Shown here in pieces: positions 15,130 to 24,982 of a stretch of DNA of 64,000 nt; within the stretch, counting starts at the first letter, position 1; each line of letters begins with the position of its first letter. The stretch is from positions 62,001 through 126,000 of the forward strand of contig JANYKN010000005.1 of assembly GCA_025361565.1 (NCBI GenBank), given 5' to 3'. Both the position numbers and the translations under genes were made by a program. The notes below the pieces were generated by a model, which worked only from the letters and a program-made list of their open reading frames with translations, was not told where the DNA came from and did not search any database. The stretch comes from Bacteroidota bacterium (lineage in GTDB: Bacteria; Bacteroidota; Bacteroidia; Bacteroidales; NBLH01).

Positions 15130-15873
15130 ATGGAAAATAAAATATTGCAGGCCGCACAGGTTATTAAAGATTCAAAATATGCGGTAGCTTTCACTGGAGC
15201 TGGTATATCCGTGGAAAGCGGAATACCACCTTTTCGCGGACCTGAGGGTTTATGGAATAAATATGATCCCATTGTATTAGATGTCAATTATTTCTATGCT
15301 AATACTCTAGAATCATGGAAAGTGATCCGTGAATTATTTTATGATTTTTTTGGAAAAGCCAAACCAAACAGTGCTCATCAGGTGCTAGCTTATTTGGAAA
15401 ACACAGGGATTATTAAATCTATTATTACGCAAAACATTGACAATTTGCATCAGGAAGCTGGAAGTAAAACGGTTTATGAATTCCATGGAACAGCCCACAC
15501 CATGATTTGTTTAAAATGTGGTCAAAAATATCAATCACCAGATATTAGTTTGAGTAAGTTACCTCCCAAATGTAAGGAATGTAATGGAGTTTTAAAACCA
15601 GATTTTATTTTTTTTGGCGAAGGGATTCCCGAATATGCACACAATAAATCGTTTGAAGAAGCAGAAAAATCTGATGTGTTTATCGTTATTGGAACAACAG
15701 GTGAAGTAATGCCAGCTTCTATGTTACCTCATACTGCTCATCAAAACGGTGCAATAATCATCGAAATTAATCCGGAAGAATCACTTTTCACGAATAATAT
15801 TACCAAAATACATTTAAAAGGAAAAGCCGGTGAGATATTAACAGAAATCAAAAAGCAAATCGAAGAACTATAA
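15130..15873 (+). CDS. cobB: NAD-dependent protein deacylase, sirtuin (Sir2) family
   Basis: 247 residues with all class hallmarks: the NAD-binding FTGAGISVESGIPPFRG, TQNIDNLHQEAG with the Asn-Ile-Asp triad, the catalytic His in EFHGT, a four-Cys zinc ribbon (CLKCG...CKECNG), KPDFIFFGEGIP and the VIGTTGEVMPAS strand. The Ala usually found in GAGIS-A-ESG is Val here, a mild change. It removes acyl groups from protein lysines using NAD in the cytoplasm. It stands alone, divergent from the fused isomerase operon, and ends one base before the convergent phosphatase gene, so the two transcripts must overlap. Confidence 0.93.
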   Translation: MENKILQAAQVIKDSKYAVAFTGAGISVESGIPPFRGPEGLWNKYDPIVLDVNYFYANTLESWKVIRELFYDFFGKAKPNSAHQVLAYLENTGIIKSIITQNIDNLHQEAGSKTVYEFHGTAHTMICLKCGQKYQSPDISLSKLPPKCKECNGVLKPDFIFFGEGIPEYAHNKSFEEAEKSDVFIVIGTTGEVMPASMLPHTAHQNGAIIIEINPEESLFTNNITKIHLKGKAGEILTEIKKQIEEL

Positions 15874-15874
15874 A

Positions 15875-18247
15875 TTAAACATTTACATTTAATCTAATTC
15901 CTAATACCAGCACATCGTCAGTTTGCTTATTAATACCTTTCCATTCTTTGAAAGCATCATTCAATCTGTCAAACTGCATTCCCATTGCTTCATTTTTGTG
16001 CTCCATCAAAAATCGTTTAAAATTATCAACAAGGAATTTCTTATTTTTGGGCCCTCCAATTTGATCTGGATAACCATCAGAAAATAAGTACATAATTGAA
16101 TTTTCTTCAAAGGGCAATATGTGGTTAGTAAATTCAATAGATTCGTTTTTTGAAAAAGAATCACCAATTGAAATTGCATCTCCTTCAATTTCCTGAATCT
16201 CTTCTTTTCTTAAAAATAATGCAGTATGATTTGCACATGCTATTTGAACCTCGCCTGAATGTTTGTCAAAGCGGCAAATTGACAAATCCATTCCATCTTC
16301 ACGCTCATCATTCTCCGATTTGCTTTGGCTCAAAGCCAGATGGACCCCGGTATTTAATTCTTTTAATATATCAGAAGGTTTATAGATTTTTTTCTCATTA
16401 ACAATATGATTTAATAATGAATTACCTATCAATGACATAAACGCACCTGGCACACCATGACCTGTACAGTCTACAGTAGCTACAAATAGCTTATCGTCCT
16501 GAACAGAAAACCAGTAGAAATCACCACTTACAATATCTCTAGGTCTAAAATAAATAAATGAATCAGGGAAATATGATTTTATAAGCGCTTCGGATGGTAA
16601 TATTGCATCCTGAATCCTTTTTGCATAGTTAATGCTATCCATAATTTGGGCATTCTGCATGGCCAAAAGCCGACTTTGAGTAAGAATTTCTAACTCTGCT
16701 TCTTTAATTTTACTTATATCTGAGTCAATGGCAATTAATTTTGAAACTGAACCTTGTTTATCTAGTATTGGAGAAATAGTAGTTTGAAGCCAGATCTTTT
16801 TACCTGATTTTGATGCTGCTTCAAACTCAAAATTAACTGATTCGCCAGTTTCTAAGGCTTTAATGATTAAATTATTAATTTCTGATCCTTTATTATTGCT
16901 AATGATGTTTTTTTGGCTGCTGCCACTTACTTCTTCAAGTTCATAGCCGAACATTCGTGTATATCCTTTATTTACCCAAATATATTGCCCTTGATTATCT
17001 GTTATGATTACTGCATTACTAGTTTCACTTGCAACTATTGAAAGCTTTTCCAATTCCTGGTTTTGATATTCCAACAGTTTATTAATCCGTTTCTTATCTC
17101 TATAATTATAATAAATATAAGCCACTAAAACCAATAAAAAAATTGAGCCTATTAAAAAGGAAATAAGCATTATATTTTTATTTTTAATCTCTAAATCTTT
17201 CAACATCAATTTATTGTTGGCATTTTCAATTTCTTGTTGAGCCAATACCATATCTTGCTGCATGATGTTCAAAGCAGTTTGCCTATCATCAATAAGCATA
17301 CTATCTTCCTTGGTGCGGGCATTTAAACGGTCAATTTCAAGCTGATATTTAGCCAAATCAAATAATTCCTTTCGCAATATCAACCTGTTCTTTTTTAAGT
17401 CCAAACTATCTTTGGGAGATTTAATTTGTCTTTTGAGTAAATCCTGAATCTTTCGCTTTGCTTGTTGAATACTCTTTTTACTTTGAAACGTATTTTCATC
17501 AACAGCAAGTTTTTCAAATTCCTCTTTTGTAATTTCTTTGGTGCTTTTGTTTACAGCATTCACAACAGCATTAGAATCGATAACGGCATTGGTTCTGACT
17601 ATACTTTTTGCTTTAATATTTGCCGCTCTGATAATACTATCAGCCATTAGCTTTGCATCGCTTTTAATTTTTTCTATATCATTTCCATTTTCACCTGACT
17701 GAGAAAGTAAAAGTTTTTGCTGTTCCACAAGTTTTTTATAGGCAACCAACTCAGCTTGTAAGGCCTTTATCTGTTGATCTGAAGCATTGTTGTTTGTAGG
17801 TGTTTGACCTCCAATTTTCTCAGCTTCAAATTCTTTATTTATTTTATTGTAATTGAACTTCAGAACAGGTAAGCCAGCTTTTGAACGATCATCAATCTTA
17901 GCAATATCATCCAATAAAATGAAATTTAATAATCGGAAAGAACTATTTTCAACTTCTGTTGGAACTTCGGAATTAATAAGGATTTTTTTTGATGCATATC
18001 CCTTTTTACTAATTTCAATAATATAACTGCTTTGCAATTTAAACTTCAGATTAAACCCACCACTATTTGATGTCTTCATACTATCGATAGTAAGCGGGCC
18101 CTCAAATACTTTTATCTTTACATCACTCAAGGCATTTTTATCCTGATCATAAATCCGACCACTTACCTGAAAATAACCAGCCTGACCATGCATTAATAGC
18201 ACATGGAAAAACAAAAAAAAGAGTATGGCGTTAAATCTATGAATCAA
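15875..18247 (-). CDS. Membrane-anchored PAS-SpoIIE (PP2C-type) serine phosphatase with exported N-terminal domain
   Basis: 790 residues. In order: a signal peptide (FLFFHVLLMHGQAG), a carboxypeptidase-regulatory-like beta domain (about 25-110), a long coiled-coil region with Lys/Asp/Ile-rich heptads (about 160-350), a membrane helix (IMLISFLIGSIFLLVLVAYIYY, about 358-380), a PAS domain (IITDNQGQYIWVNKGY...GYELEEV) and a SpoIIE phosphatase domain at the C-terminus (FRPRDIVSGDFYWF, VDCTGHGVPGAFMSLIG, LFSDGYPDQIGG). Metal-binding Asp and Gly motifs are intact. In Bacteroidota such proteins probably dephosphorylate anti-sigma-antagonist or SiaC-like partners. SiaB/SiaC homologues lie at the right end of this window, but a functional link is only a guess. 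Confidence 0.88.
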   Translation of the reverse strand: MIHRFNAILFFLFFHVLLMHGQAGYFQVSGRIYDQDKNALSDVKIKVFEGPLTIDSMKTSNSGGFNLKFKLQSSYIIEISKKGYASKKILINSEVPTEVENSSFRLLNFILLDDIAKIDDRSKAGLPVLKFNYNKINKEFEAEKIGGQTPTNNNASDQQIKALQAELVAYKKLVEQQKLLLSQSGENGNDIEKIKSDAKLMADSIIRAANIKAKSIVRTNAVIDSNAVVNAVNKSTKEITKEEFEKLAVDENTFQSKKSIQQAKRKIQDLLKRQIKSPKDSLDLKKNRLILRKELFDLAKYQLEIDRLNARTKEDSMLIDDRQTALNIMQQDMVLAQQEIENANNKLMLKDLEIKNKNIMLISFLIGSIFLLVLVAYIYYNYRDKKRINKLLEYQNQELEKLSIVASETSNAVIITDNQGQYIWVNKGYTRMFGYELEEVSGSSQKNIISNNKGSEINNLIIKALETGESVNFEFEAASKSGKKIWLQTTISPILDKQGSVSKLIAIDSDISKIKEAELEILTQSRLLAMQNAQIMDSINYAKRIQDAILPSEALIKSYFPDSFIYFRPRDIVSGDFYWFSVQDDKLFVATVDCTGHGVPGAFMSLIGNSLLNHIVNEKKIYKPSDILKELNTGVHLALSQSKSENDEREDGMDLSICRFDKHSGEVQIACANHTALFLRKEEIQEIEGDAISIGDSFSKNESIEFTNHILPFEENSIMYLFSDGYPDQIGGPKNKKFLVDNFKRFLMEHKNEAMGMQFDRLNDAFKEWKGINKQTDDVLVLGIRLNVNV

Positions 18248-18555
18248 TTTATTTCATGCTAGAGTAAAAAATATGTAGCGCAAATTCCGAACCAAGGTAT
18301 AACAGGCAGCATAATAAACAAAATGAGCTTCTTTACCAATGTTAAATCTTTAAAGGATAAAACTACTCTTAATTGATTGTAGTTTAATTGCTTTTAAATT
18401 CAATCTTTTAAACTTCAAAAGAAAGCAAATATAACAGAAAAAAATAAAATATTAAGGAGTAAAATCAAATTATGATAAACTCTTTTTAAGGTTTGGTTAA
18501 TTAAATATAAACTTTGACCAAATTTAAATGATTGCTTTTCAGAAATAACATTTTT
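18248..18555. other. Intergenic, 308 bases, nothing clear
   Basis: AT-rich DNA between the phosphatase gene start and the end of the PorP/SprF-like gene. I see no ORF, hairpin or convincing promoter box here. Confidence 0.6.
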
Positions 18556-20163
18556 CTATTGGTTTAAATTAATTTGTAAAATCTTTATTTTTAAGTCTTT
18601 ATATTTACTGAAATTTTCTGCAATCTTTAAAGCTTCTTCCTCGGTATTAAAATATCCATAGAAATAATTAATCTCGCCATCCATGTTTTTTTCAATTCTT
18701 GCTTCACAAACAATTTCTGAATTAGATAATAAATACTTATTTGAGTTGTTTATAAAAAGCTGAATTGTATAATATGCTGAAAAATCACTTAGCTCAACTG
18801 TAGATTTCACTTCTTTTTTAGCAAACATTCTATTAATTAGAACATCTGTTTTCATCAATGAATCAAGCTCTTGGTCTGTTATTTTTGTTGATTTCGAGAG
18901 GCTGTCAATTGAAGGTGGATTTGCTTTTATTGTATAAACGCCGGAACCTTCATCCTCTATGTTAATTTTATTTTCATTTTCCTTATTTTCAATCTGATGA
19001 ACTAAATGATGGGCTGTCATGGAATCTACTTCAATGTCAGAAAATTCTTCATTTAAATCAAAATTAGTAGAATCATTTGTTGCAGACCTTATAACATAAA
19101 TTCCTTCACCTGCATCAACAATTTTATATATCGACTCTTTATGATCATTTGTTGCCAGCGTATCAGTCTTTTCAGAATTATCAGCTTCTACAATCTCTTT
19201 CTTGACATTTATATTTTTTATTGTAGTATCAATTTTTGCAGAATCATTTTGCACAACTATTTGGTTATAAGGAACAAATATAGTATCCATAGGCATTTTT
19301 TTCTTTTTTTGGAAAGAATATGAAATTGAAATTTCATGAACCTGTTTAAACATATTCGAATATTTTTCAGCACCTAATTCTATGGCATAAGCTATATTCA
19401 ATTGGTTGATTCTAAAACCAGCCGATGCAAGAATGCCCGGCCTGTTTCTATACCCCAATCCCAGCCAAAATTGATCTTTCCAGTATGTTTGCAGGTTAAT
19501 ATCATACAAAACCGGAGTATTATTTTTATAATTAACAAACAGTGAAGGTTTTAAACTAATATTCTGATTTCTAAGCTGCACTTTATATATAAAAAGTGAT
19601 TGATAAGCTGGCTTTATCAAATTTTTGGATTCAAATAGTTGAGGAACAGATAAACTCCACTCTAAATTTTTCCATTGATAAACAAATCCTGCCGAACTTT
19701 GAAATGATACTCCAACAAAATTTCGTGATGCAACGTCAATGATTGCGGAAGGATCGTCTGCAACAATTTTAGAATAATTCATTTGATTCGACCTGATTCC
19801 TAAAGAAATACCGAAACGTAAGAAATGACCTTTTGCTATTTCCAGCCAATAAGAATAATCAGCAAAACCATTTATCACATCAAATAACCCTTCACTTTGC
19901 TTGTAAAAGCGAGCCCCAAGGCTCATTTTCCGATAAACAGGCATATCTGCTCCAAAAGTAATTAAAGTAGGTGAGCCTTCAACCGAAGCAGCAGTACTCC
20001 GGTAATCAATAAAAGCATCTAAATAATTTAAGCCTCCTGCATATGCCGGATTAATAGTATATTTATTACTGGTATATAAATTTCCAATTGTAATAGTCTG
20101 AGAATTAATCCATAGAGGAATTATCAAAATTAATAGAAACAATATGGATATTTTTTTCTTCAA
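18556..20163 (-). CDS. PorP/SprF-family T9SS outer-membrane protein with C-terminal SPOR-like domain
   Basis: 535 residues with a signal peptide (ISILFLLILIIPLWINSQ). The first about 300 residues follow the PorP/SprF pattern: NPAYAGG near the mature N-terminus, YRS, RFGISLGI, and barrel strands ending LGYRNRPGILASAGFRINQLNIAYA. Such proteins act with T9SS substrates bearing type B (CHU_C) sorting domains. A Ser/Asp/Asn-rich linker with a repeated GxGVYxI-like motif follows (two copies, about 355 and 405). The final about 75 residues (YTIQLFINNSNKYL...YFYGYFNTEEEALKIA) look like a SPOR peptidoglycan-binding domain. That fusion is less usual. The CHU_C protein gene immediately upstream is the likely partner. 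Confidence 0.8.
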   Translation of the reverse strand: MKKKISILFLLILIIPLWINSQTITIGNLYTSNKYTINPAYAGGLNYLDAFIDYRSTAASVEGSPTLITFGADMPVYRKMSLGARFYKQSEGLFDVINGFADYSYWLEIAKGHFLRFGISLGIRSNQMNYSKIVADDPSAIIDVASRNFVGVSFQSSAGFVYQWKNLEWSLSVPQLFESKNLIKPAYQSLFIYKVQLRNQNISLKPSLFVNYKNNTPVLYDINLQTYWKDQFWLGLGYRNRPGILASAGFRINQLNIAYAIELGAEKYSNMFKQVHEISISYSFQKKKKMPMDTIFVPYNQIVVQNDSAKIDTTIKNINVKKEIVEADNSEKTDTLATNDHKESIYKIVDAGEGIYVIRSATNDSTNFDLNEEFSDIEVDSMTAHHLVHQIENKENENKINIEDEGSGVYTIKANPPSIDSLSKSTKITDQELDSLMKTDVLINRMFAKKEVKSTVELSDFSAYYTIQLFINNSNKYLLSNSEIVCEARIEKNMDGEINYFYGYFNTEEEALKIAENFSKYKDLKIKILQINLNQ

Positions 20164-20350
20164 TTTACCAACGAAAATAAATGTAGGAAGACAGTAATAA
20201 TTAAAAGTAAAAAAGCAAAGATGAATTATTATTAAAAAAAAGCTAAATTATCGAAATATATATGGGTCTAAGACAAGATTCATTCCAAATTAAATGACCA
20301 TTGTTTTATTAATCAGAAACTTGAAAAAACTAATAAATTGTAAAAACTAT

Positions 20351-22957
20351 TTATTCATAAATTATATTAATAAATCCTTTATGAACACTATTTTTAGAAG
20401 AATTTGCTAAATAAAAATAATATGTACCTGTTGGCAATGGCTTATTTTTGTATGTTCCGTTCCAATCATTTTGGTATTTTTTTGTTTGATAAACAATCTG
20501 ACCACTTCCGTTTCTAATCACCAATTCATAGTCCTGATAAAGTTCGACATTTTTAATCGTCCAAAACCTGTTTTGTGTACCATTTGGTGTAAATACATTA
20601 TTTGCAACAAAATCAACATCTTCGTTATTAACATACTCAATTTGGAAATGATTCGATGCATTATTATAATTTCCTATAACATCAGAAGCAGCATCAGCGG
20701 GAACCTGAACATTTATTATTCCCACAGAAATTGGAATAATCACCCCTTCCCAGTGAATCCCTGTCTCTATTTCAGTTAATGAACCGATTGTTCCATTGGA
20801 TATATTTATGTCTGAAATTTCAAAATCTGTTACTAATTTTGAAAACACAATATCAATTGGTATCTGAATTTCTGAGGTAGGACTTGTGGAACTACTGCCA
20901 ACTGTAACGTCTGGCTTTATATTGTCGTAAACTACTGTATTATAAGTATTTATAGATTGAACATTTAGATTTCCAACTGCATCTGTCATTAAATTTTGTG
21001 CAATACTAACAATTACAGTTCCTGCATTTGTCATTCCGCTCACATCAATGGTATAATTTAAAGGCCCACCTCTTAAATTGATTGTATTTGCACCTGCTGT
21101 GCCTGAAATACTTACATATGAAGGAACAAATCCCTGAACCTGCTCTGTAAAATTTGCCCTAAAACTGATGATTGAATTATTTGTGGGATTATTTTGGCCG
21201 GGTTCTGCCAATATTTCAATTCCAGGCCTAGTTATATCATAATTAATTGAATTGTCTATACTTGTAGATGTCTGATTTCCCTGTGCCAAAACATCATGAA
21301 CCTGGTTTGCCGGAATGGAGGCAATAATAGAACCATCAGATGCAACAGCGGTAATATTCACAGAATAACTTGAACCGCTTCCACTAATATTTCCTGATAT
21401 TCCTGAAGCGGTGCCTGACCAAATAATATCATCAAAAGTAAAATCAACAACATTTCTGTTAAACTCAACAGAAAAAACAATTGGAAGCTGATTGGTTGGA
21501 TCTGGCTGATTAATATCTTGATTTATGCTAACCGTTAATCCTGATGTTTGAAATTGGACTGAATTGTCAGTACTGGTAGATGCAGTGTTAGTATTTCCTG
21601 ATAAATCTGCGCATGCTCCTGCAATTACATTGGCTGTGACTGTTCCATCTCCAGTCATTCCACTTACTGCTAAATTAAATACCGGGCCAGTGCCACTTAT
21701 AACACCTATAATAGTACCGGTAGCTGTACCTCCTAAACTTATATCTCCGATATCAAAACCGGCAACAACTTCGGAAAATGTAATTGTAAAGTTAATTGGA
21801 GTGCCAGTTGTTGGATCGGATTGCAAAATTGCCTGGTTTATCGTTACATCAGGCTTTGTAATATCATAAACAACAGCATTATCTGTGCTTGTAGATGCCA
21901 GATTCCCTTGTGCCAAAACATCATGAACCTGATTTGCCGGAATTGTGGCGATTAATGTACCCTCTGAACCAATTCCAGTAATATTCACAGAATAACTTGA
22001 TCCACTTCCACTTATGTTCCCTGATATTCCTGATGCGGTGCCTGACCAAATAATATCATCAAAAGTAAAATCAACAACATTTCTGTTAAATTCAACTGAA
22101 TAAACAATTGGAAGCTGATTAGTCGGATCAATCTGACCAATGGCTTGATTTACGCTAACAGTTAATCCTGAAAATTGAAATGTTACTGAATTGTCAGTAC
22201 TTGTCGATGCAGTGTTTGTATTTCCTGATAAATCCGCACACCCACCTGAATTTATAGTAGCCGTAACTGTTCCGTCACCGGTCATTCCGCTTACAGCTAT
22301 ATTATAAATGGGACCGGATCCAGTAATTACTGCGTTCAGTAAACCTGGGGTAGTACCGCCCAAACTAATATCCAAAGGATCAAAGCCTGTAATAATTTCG
22401 GAAAATGTAGCAGTAAAATTGATTGGGGTAATATTAGACGGATCTGCTTGCACAACTGCCTGGTTTATGGTAACATCCGGCTTTGTAATATCATAAGTAA
22501 TAGAATTATAAGTACTTAAAGATGGTTGATTTCCCTTACCACCGGCATCATGAACCTGATTGATTGGAATAGAAGCGACTAAAGTACCTTCCGTTGAAAC
22601 ACTATTTACCTCAATTGTGTAGCTAGTTCCACCGCCTGTAATAATCCCATTAATACCTGAAGCAGTCCCCGACCAGTTTATATCATTAAATGTAAAATCG
22701 ATTGGTGGTCTGTTAAAATCAACGGTGAAATAAATTGGTAACAAATTGGTTGGATCAGGTTGAGAAACTGCATTATTTAAGATAACTGTAAAAACTTCAG
22801 GAACAAGATTAAAATCAGCACCTGCAATATTGGTTATAGAAAAGCCATCACCATTTCCCCCATTGAAATTTTGTGCAATTGTTTTATCCGAAAGTATCAT
22901 AAACACTACAAAAGCAGAATAAAAAAATAGTGATTTCATTATTAGCTTCATTATCAT
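20351..22957 (-). CDS. Repetitive Ig-like surface protein with type B (CHU_C) T9SS sorting domain
   Basis: 868 residues: signal peptide, then seven or eight Ig-like units of about 100 residues with alternating types. One type carries NQAxxQxDPTNQLPIxxSVEFNRNVVDFTFDDI, the other DVTINQAxxQxDPxxxTPINFTxTFSE. Each ends in a short STDNSV or STSTDN motif. A two-unit block of about 200 residues is almost duplicated, so the DNA also repeats with a period of about 600 bases (21.5 and 22.1 kb). The C-terminus (VFTPNGTQNRFWTIKNVELYQDY...GTYYFYL) is a gliding-motility-associated CHU_C domain, for export by T9SS. It lies 13 bases downstream of the SUMF1-fold gene. The likely role is adhesion or surface structure. 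Confidence 0.85.
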   Translation of the reverse strand: MIMKLIMKSLFFYSAFVVFMILSDKTIAQNFNGGNGDGFSITNIAGADFNLVPEVFTVILNNAVSQPDPTNLLPIYFTVDFNRPPIDFTFNDINWSGTASGINGIITGGGTSYTIEVNSVSTEGTLVASIPINQVHDAGGKGNQPSLSTYNSITYDITKPDVTINQAVVQADPSNITPINFTATFSEIITGFDPLDISLGGTTPGLLNAVITGSGPIYNIAVSGMTGDGTVTATINSGGCADLSGNTNTASTSTDNSVTFQFSGLTVSVNQAIGQIDPTNQLPIVYSVEFNRNVVDFTFDDIIWSGTASGISGNISGSGSSYSVNITGIGSEGTLIATIPANQVHDVLAQGNLASTSTDNAVVYDITKPDVTINQAILQSDPTTGTPINFTITFSEVVAGFDIGDISLGGTATGTIIGVISGTGPVFNLAVSGMTGDGTVTANVIAGACADLSGNTNTASTSTDNSVQFQTSGLTVSINQDINQPDPTNQLPIVFSVEFNRNVVDFTFDDIIWSGTASGISGNISGSGSSYSVNITAVASDGSIIASIPANQVHDVLAQGNQTSTSIDNSINYDITRPGIEILAEPGQNNPTNNSIISFRANFTEQVQGFVPSYVSISGTAGANTINLRGGPLNYTIDVSGMTNAGTVIVSIAQNLMTDAVGNLNVQSINTYNTVVYDNIKPDVTVGSSSTSPTSEIQIPIDIVFSKLVTDFEISDINISNGTIGSLTEIETGIHWEGVIIPISVGIINVQVPADAASDVIGNYNNASNHFQIEYVNNEDVDFVANNVFTPNGTQNRFWTIKNVELYQDYELVIRNGSGQIVYQTKKYQNDWNGTYKNKPLPTGTYYFYLANSSKNSVHKGFINIIYE

Positions 22958-22970
22958 TGACTTAATTTAT

Positions 22971-24539
22971 TTATTCGGCAGTTCTTGCACCTCTTCCTCC
23001 CATTGTGGAAGATGTAGATAAAAACCATACCCAATCTCCAGAACCCATAGCTCTTGAAGAAACGCGTAAATCAGAACTTGAAGTTGAGAAATCTCCACCC
23101 CTTGAAGATAAACCACTTGTTCCAGGCCAATTTAAAACATCAAAATTGCCTGAACCATTCAATTCGCCGTTTCCATGCAGGCCTGTATAAGCCCTGCCCT
23201 GGGAGGTTCCAATAGTCACACAATTTTCTGCAATATTGCCACTCAAATCGGATAAACCGTAATAACTTGCCCCGGATTGAAGCCTATTTGAAGCTGGTCC
23301 GGCAGCAAAACCAACACGCATTGGAAAACCTGAATGATTATAATTACACAAACCATTACCTGAATTTGTTGTTATTTCTGATATGCTACCATCATTTGTT
23401 AATGTGGTAGAAGATTGAAGAATATCGGTACTACCCCAGGCATATTCATTTATAACCGGACTAAGATCCCCTCTGCAGGCTTTTTCATATTCTAACTCTG
23501 TCATCGGTCTTAGTCCCGTCCAATCATAATATGCAAGTAAATCAGACCAACCCAAATAACCACATGCAATATTTTGACCATCATTGAGTTCGCCTCCAAT
23601 CCCATTTCCATTATAATCGCAATAAAAAGTAATAGGATTTACAGTACCATTTCCATTTGCTGTACATCTAATCCCATTTCTGCCTTGCATAGTGGCTGTG
23701 TTACTCATTACATAAGTGTTTGCAACAGCATCACCGGATATATCACTTGTAACGCGAGAAATTTGCTGTGTGCGAGATAGATGGTTTAAAAAAGAAGTAT
23801 ATTGTTCCTGACTAATTTCATATCTCATCACATAAAATGCTTGATATCCTTTTGGAAATGCGGCTGGTATTGGGCCATTTTGGTCACCTCCTAACTGAAA
23901 CAAGAAATCTGTCTGATAATATAAATTACCTGCATTTGTGCCAACTGTAATGGGATTTTCACTGCTAACCTGATATGGATTATTTCCTCCTGAAGTAAAG
24001 AAATGATTTGTTTCGTTTCCTCCGGAGCCTAAATAATATGAACTTGATGGAATATAAACCATCTCAATTCCAAATACTTGTATATTAACATTTGAAGCAT
24101 TATCAAGTATATTGTCTAAACCATAATTCCACCTAATGACCAATCCTGTTGTTGAATAGGAAGTATAAGTTCCTGGATTTAACCGTGAATCATAAATAAA
24201 AATCCCCTTACCGTCCGAAACAGGATCAGCTAAAACATTCAAAGGCATAGTATAATCAGCATTTTGAGTACTTAAAGTTGCATGGTGCCATGGCCCATTA
24301 TCTACCTGGTATTTAACAAAAACCCAAGCAGCACTCCAATTTGCTGGCCCAGTATTGATACGCCAGCCGTGCTCTATTGACATATCAAAACTAATATTCG
24401 CCCAATGTTCAAGCGTGTTTTTCTCGGTTATTTGCGCATTTGTAATTTGAATATTGTTAGCCTTTAATTGATATTTGCTTAACAACACCAATGATATAAA
24501 TAATGTGAAATAAAATAAAATAGTTTTAATTCTTTTCAT
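22971..24539 (-). CDS. Exported SUMF1/formylglycine-generating-enzyme-fold protein
   Basis: 522 residues from the ATG at 24539 (MKRIKTILFYFTLFISLVLL), which gives a clean signal peptide; a 20-residue upstream extension (to 24599) is rejected. The N-terminal about 150 residues are beta-rich. The C-terminal about 350 match the FGE-sulfatase fold: YEISQEQYTSFLNHL, CGYLGWSDLLAYYDWTGLRPMTELEYEKACRG and a terminal SSRGGDF...RVSSRAMG. Catalytic cysteines of true FGE are not evident, so a structural or binding role is more likely than an enzyme. It has no T9SS sorting domain. It is first in an operon with the CHU_C protein. Confidence 0.78.
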   Translation of the reverse strand: MKRIKTILFYFTLFISLVLLSKYQLKANNIQITNAQITEKNTLEHWANISFDMSIEHGWRINTGPANWSAAWVFVKYQVDNGPWHHATLSTQNADYTMPLNVLADPVSDGKGIFIYDSRLNPGTYTSYSTTGLVIRWNYGLDNILDNASNVNIQVFGIEMVYIPSSSYYLGSGGNETNHFFTSGGNNPYQVSSENPITVGTNAGNLYYQTDFLFQLGGDQNGPIPAAFPKGYQAFYVMRYEISQEQYTSFLNHLSRTQQISRVTSDISGDAVANTYVMSNTATMQGRNGIRCTANGNGTVNPITFYCDYNGNGIGGELNDGQNIACGYLGWSDLLAYYDWTGLRPMTELEYEKACRGDLSPVINEYAWGSTDILQSSTTLTNDGSISEITTNSGNGLCNYNHSGFPMRVGFAAGPASNRLQSGASYYGLSDLSGNIAENCVTIGTSQGRAYTGLHGNGELNGSGNFDVLNWPGTSGLSSRGGDFSTSSSDLRVSSRAMGSGDWVWFLSTSSTMGGRGARTAE

Positions 24540-24599
24540 TTTACAATTAAAAGATAGGTTTAAAACATTTTTATAACAAACGATAATTTCATTGCTCAA

Positions 24600-24982
24600 A
24601 TTGTGCAGTAAATACTATGCAAATTGACAGGAATATGAAACTTAAATTCATCAAAATTATAAAAATCAGTAAAACAAAAAAAACATCCTTTTTTCATATT
24701 CTTATAAAATACATCAAATTAGCAAGTCGTTCAGAAGAATATCCACATTAAATGAGATAAAAATATTTCATTATAAATAGAAATACAGAAATGTTTTTTA
24801 GAATACAATTAATTATTCATTGTTCCTTCATGAATGTAAGATTACATTTTTAAATAAAAAAACAAGAAAGTTATTACATATAATATTCAGATTTTTTGAC
24901 GGACTAAGATTATTACTATTGGATTTAAAATCTCAGTGAAATTGTTTATATTTATGATTATAAATCATTAAAAACAACGAAA
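24600..24982. other. Divergent intergenic region, 383 bases
   Basis: Very AT-rich region between the divergent SUMF1-fold gene and sixA-like gene; promoters for both should lie here. I see no perfect TAnnTTTG box, no strong hairpin and no ORF. Confidence 0.5.

Noticed and set aside
21564-21869. Plus-strand 101-codon ORF opposite the Ig-like repeats (also 22308-22496)
   Set aside because: Both are antisense shadows of the repeated domains and repeat with the same period.
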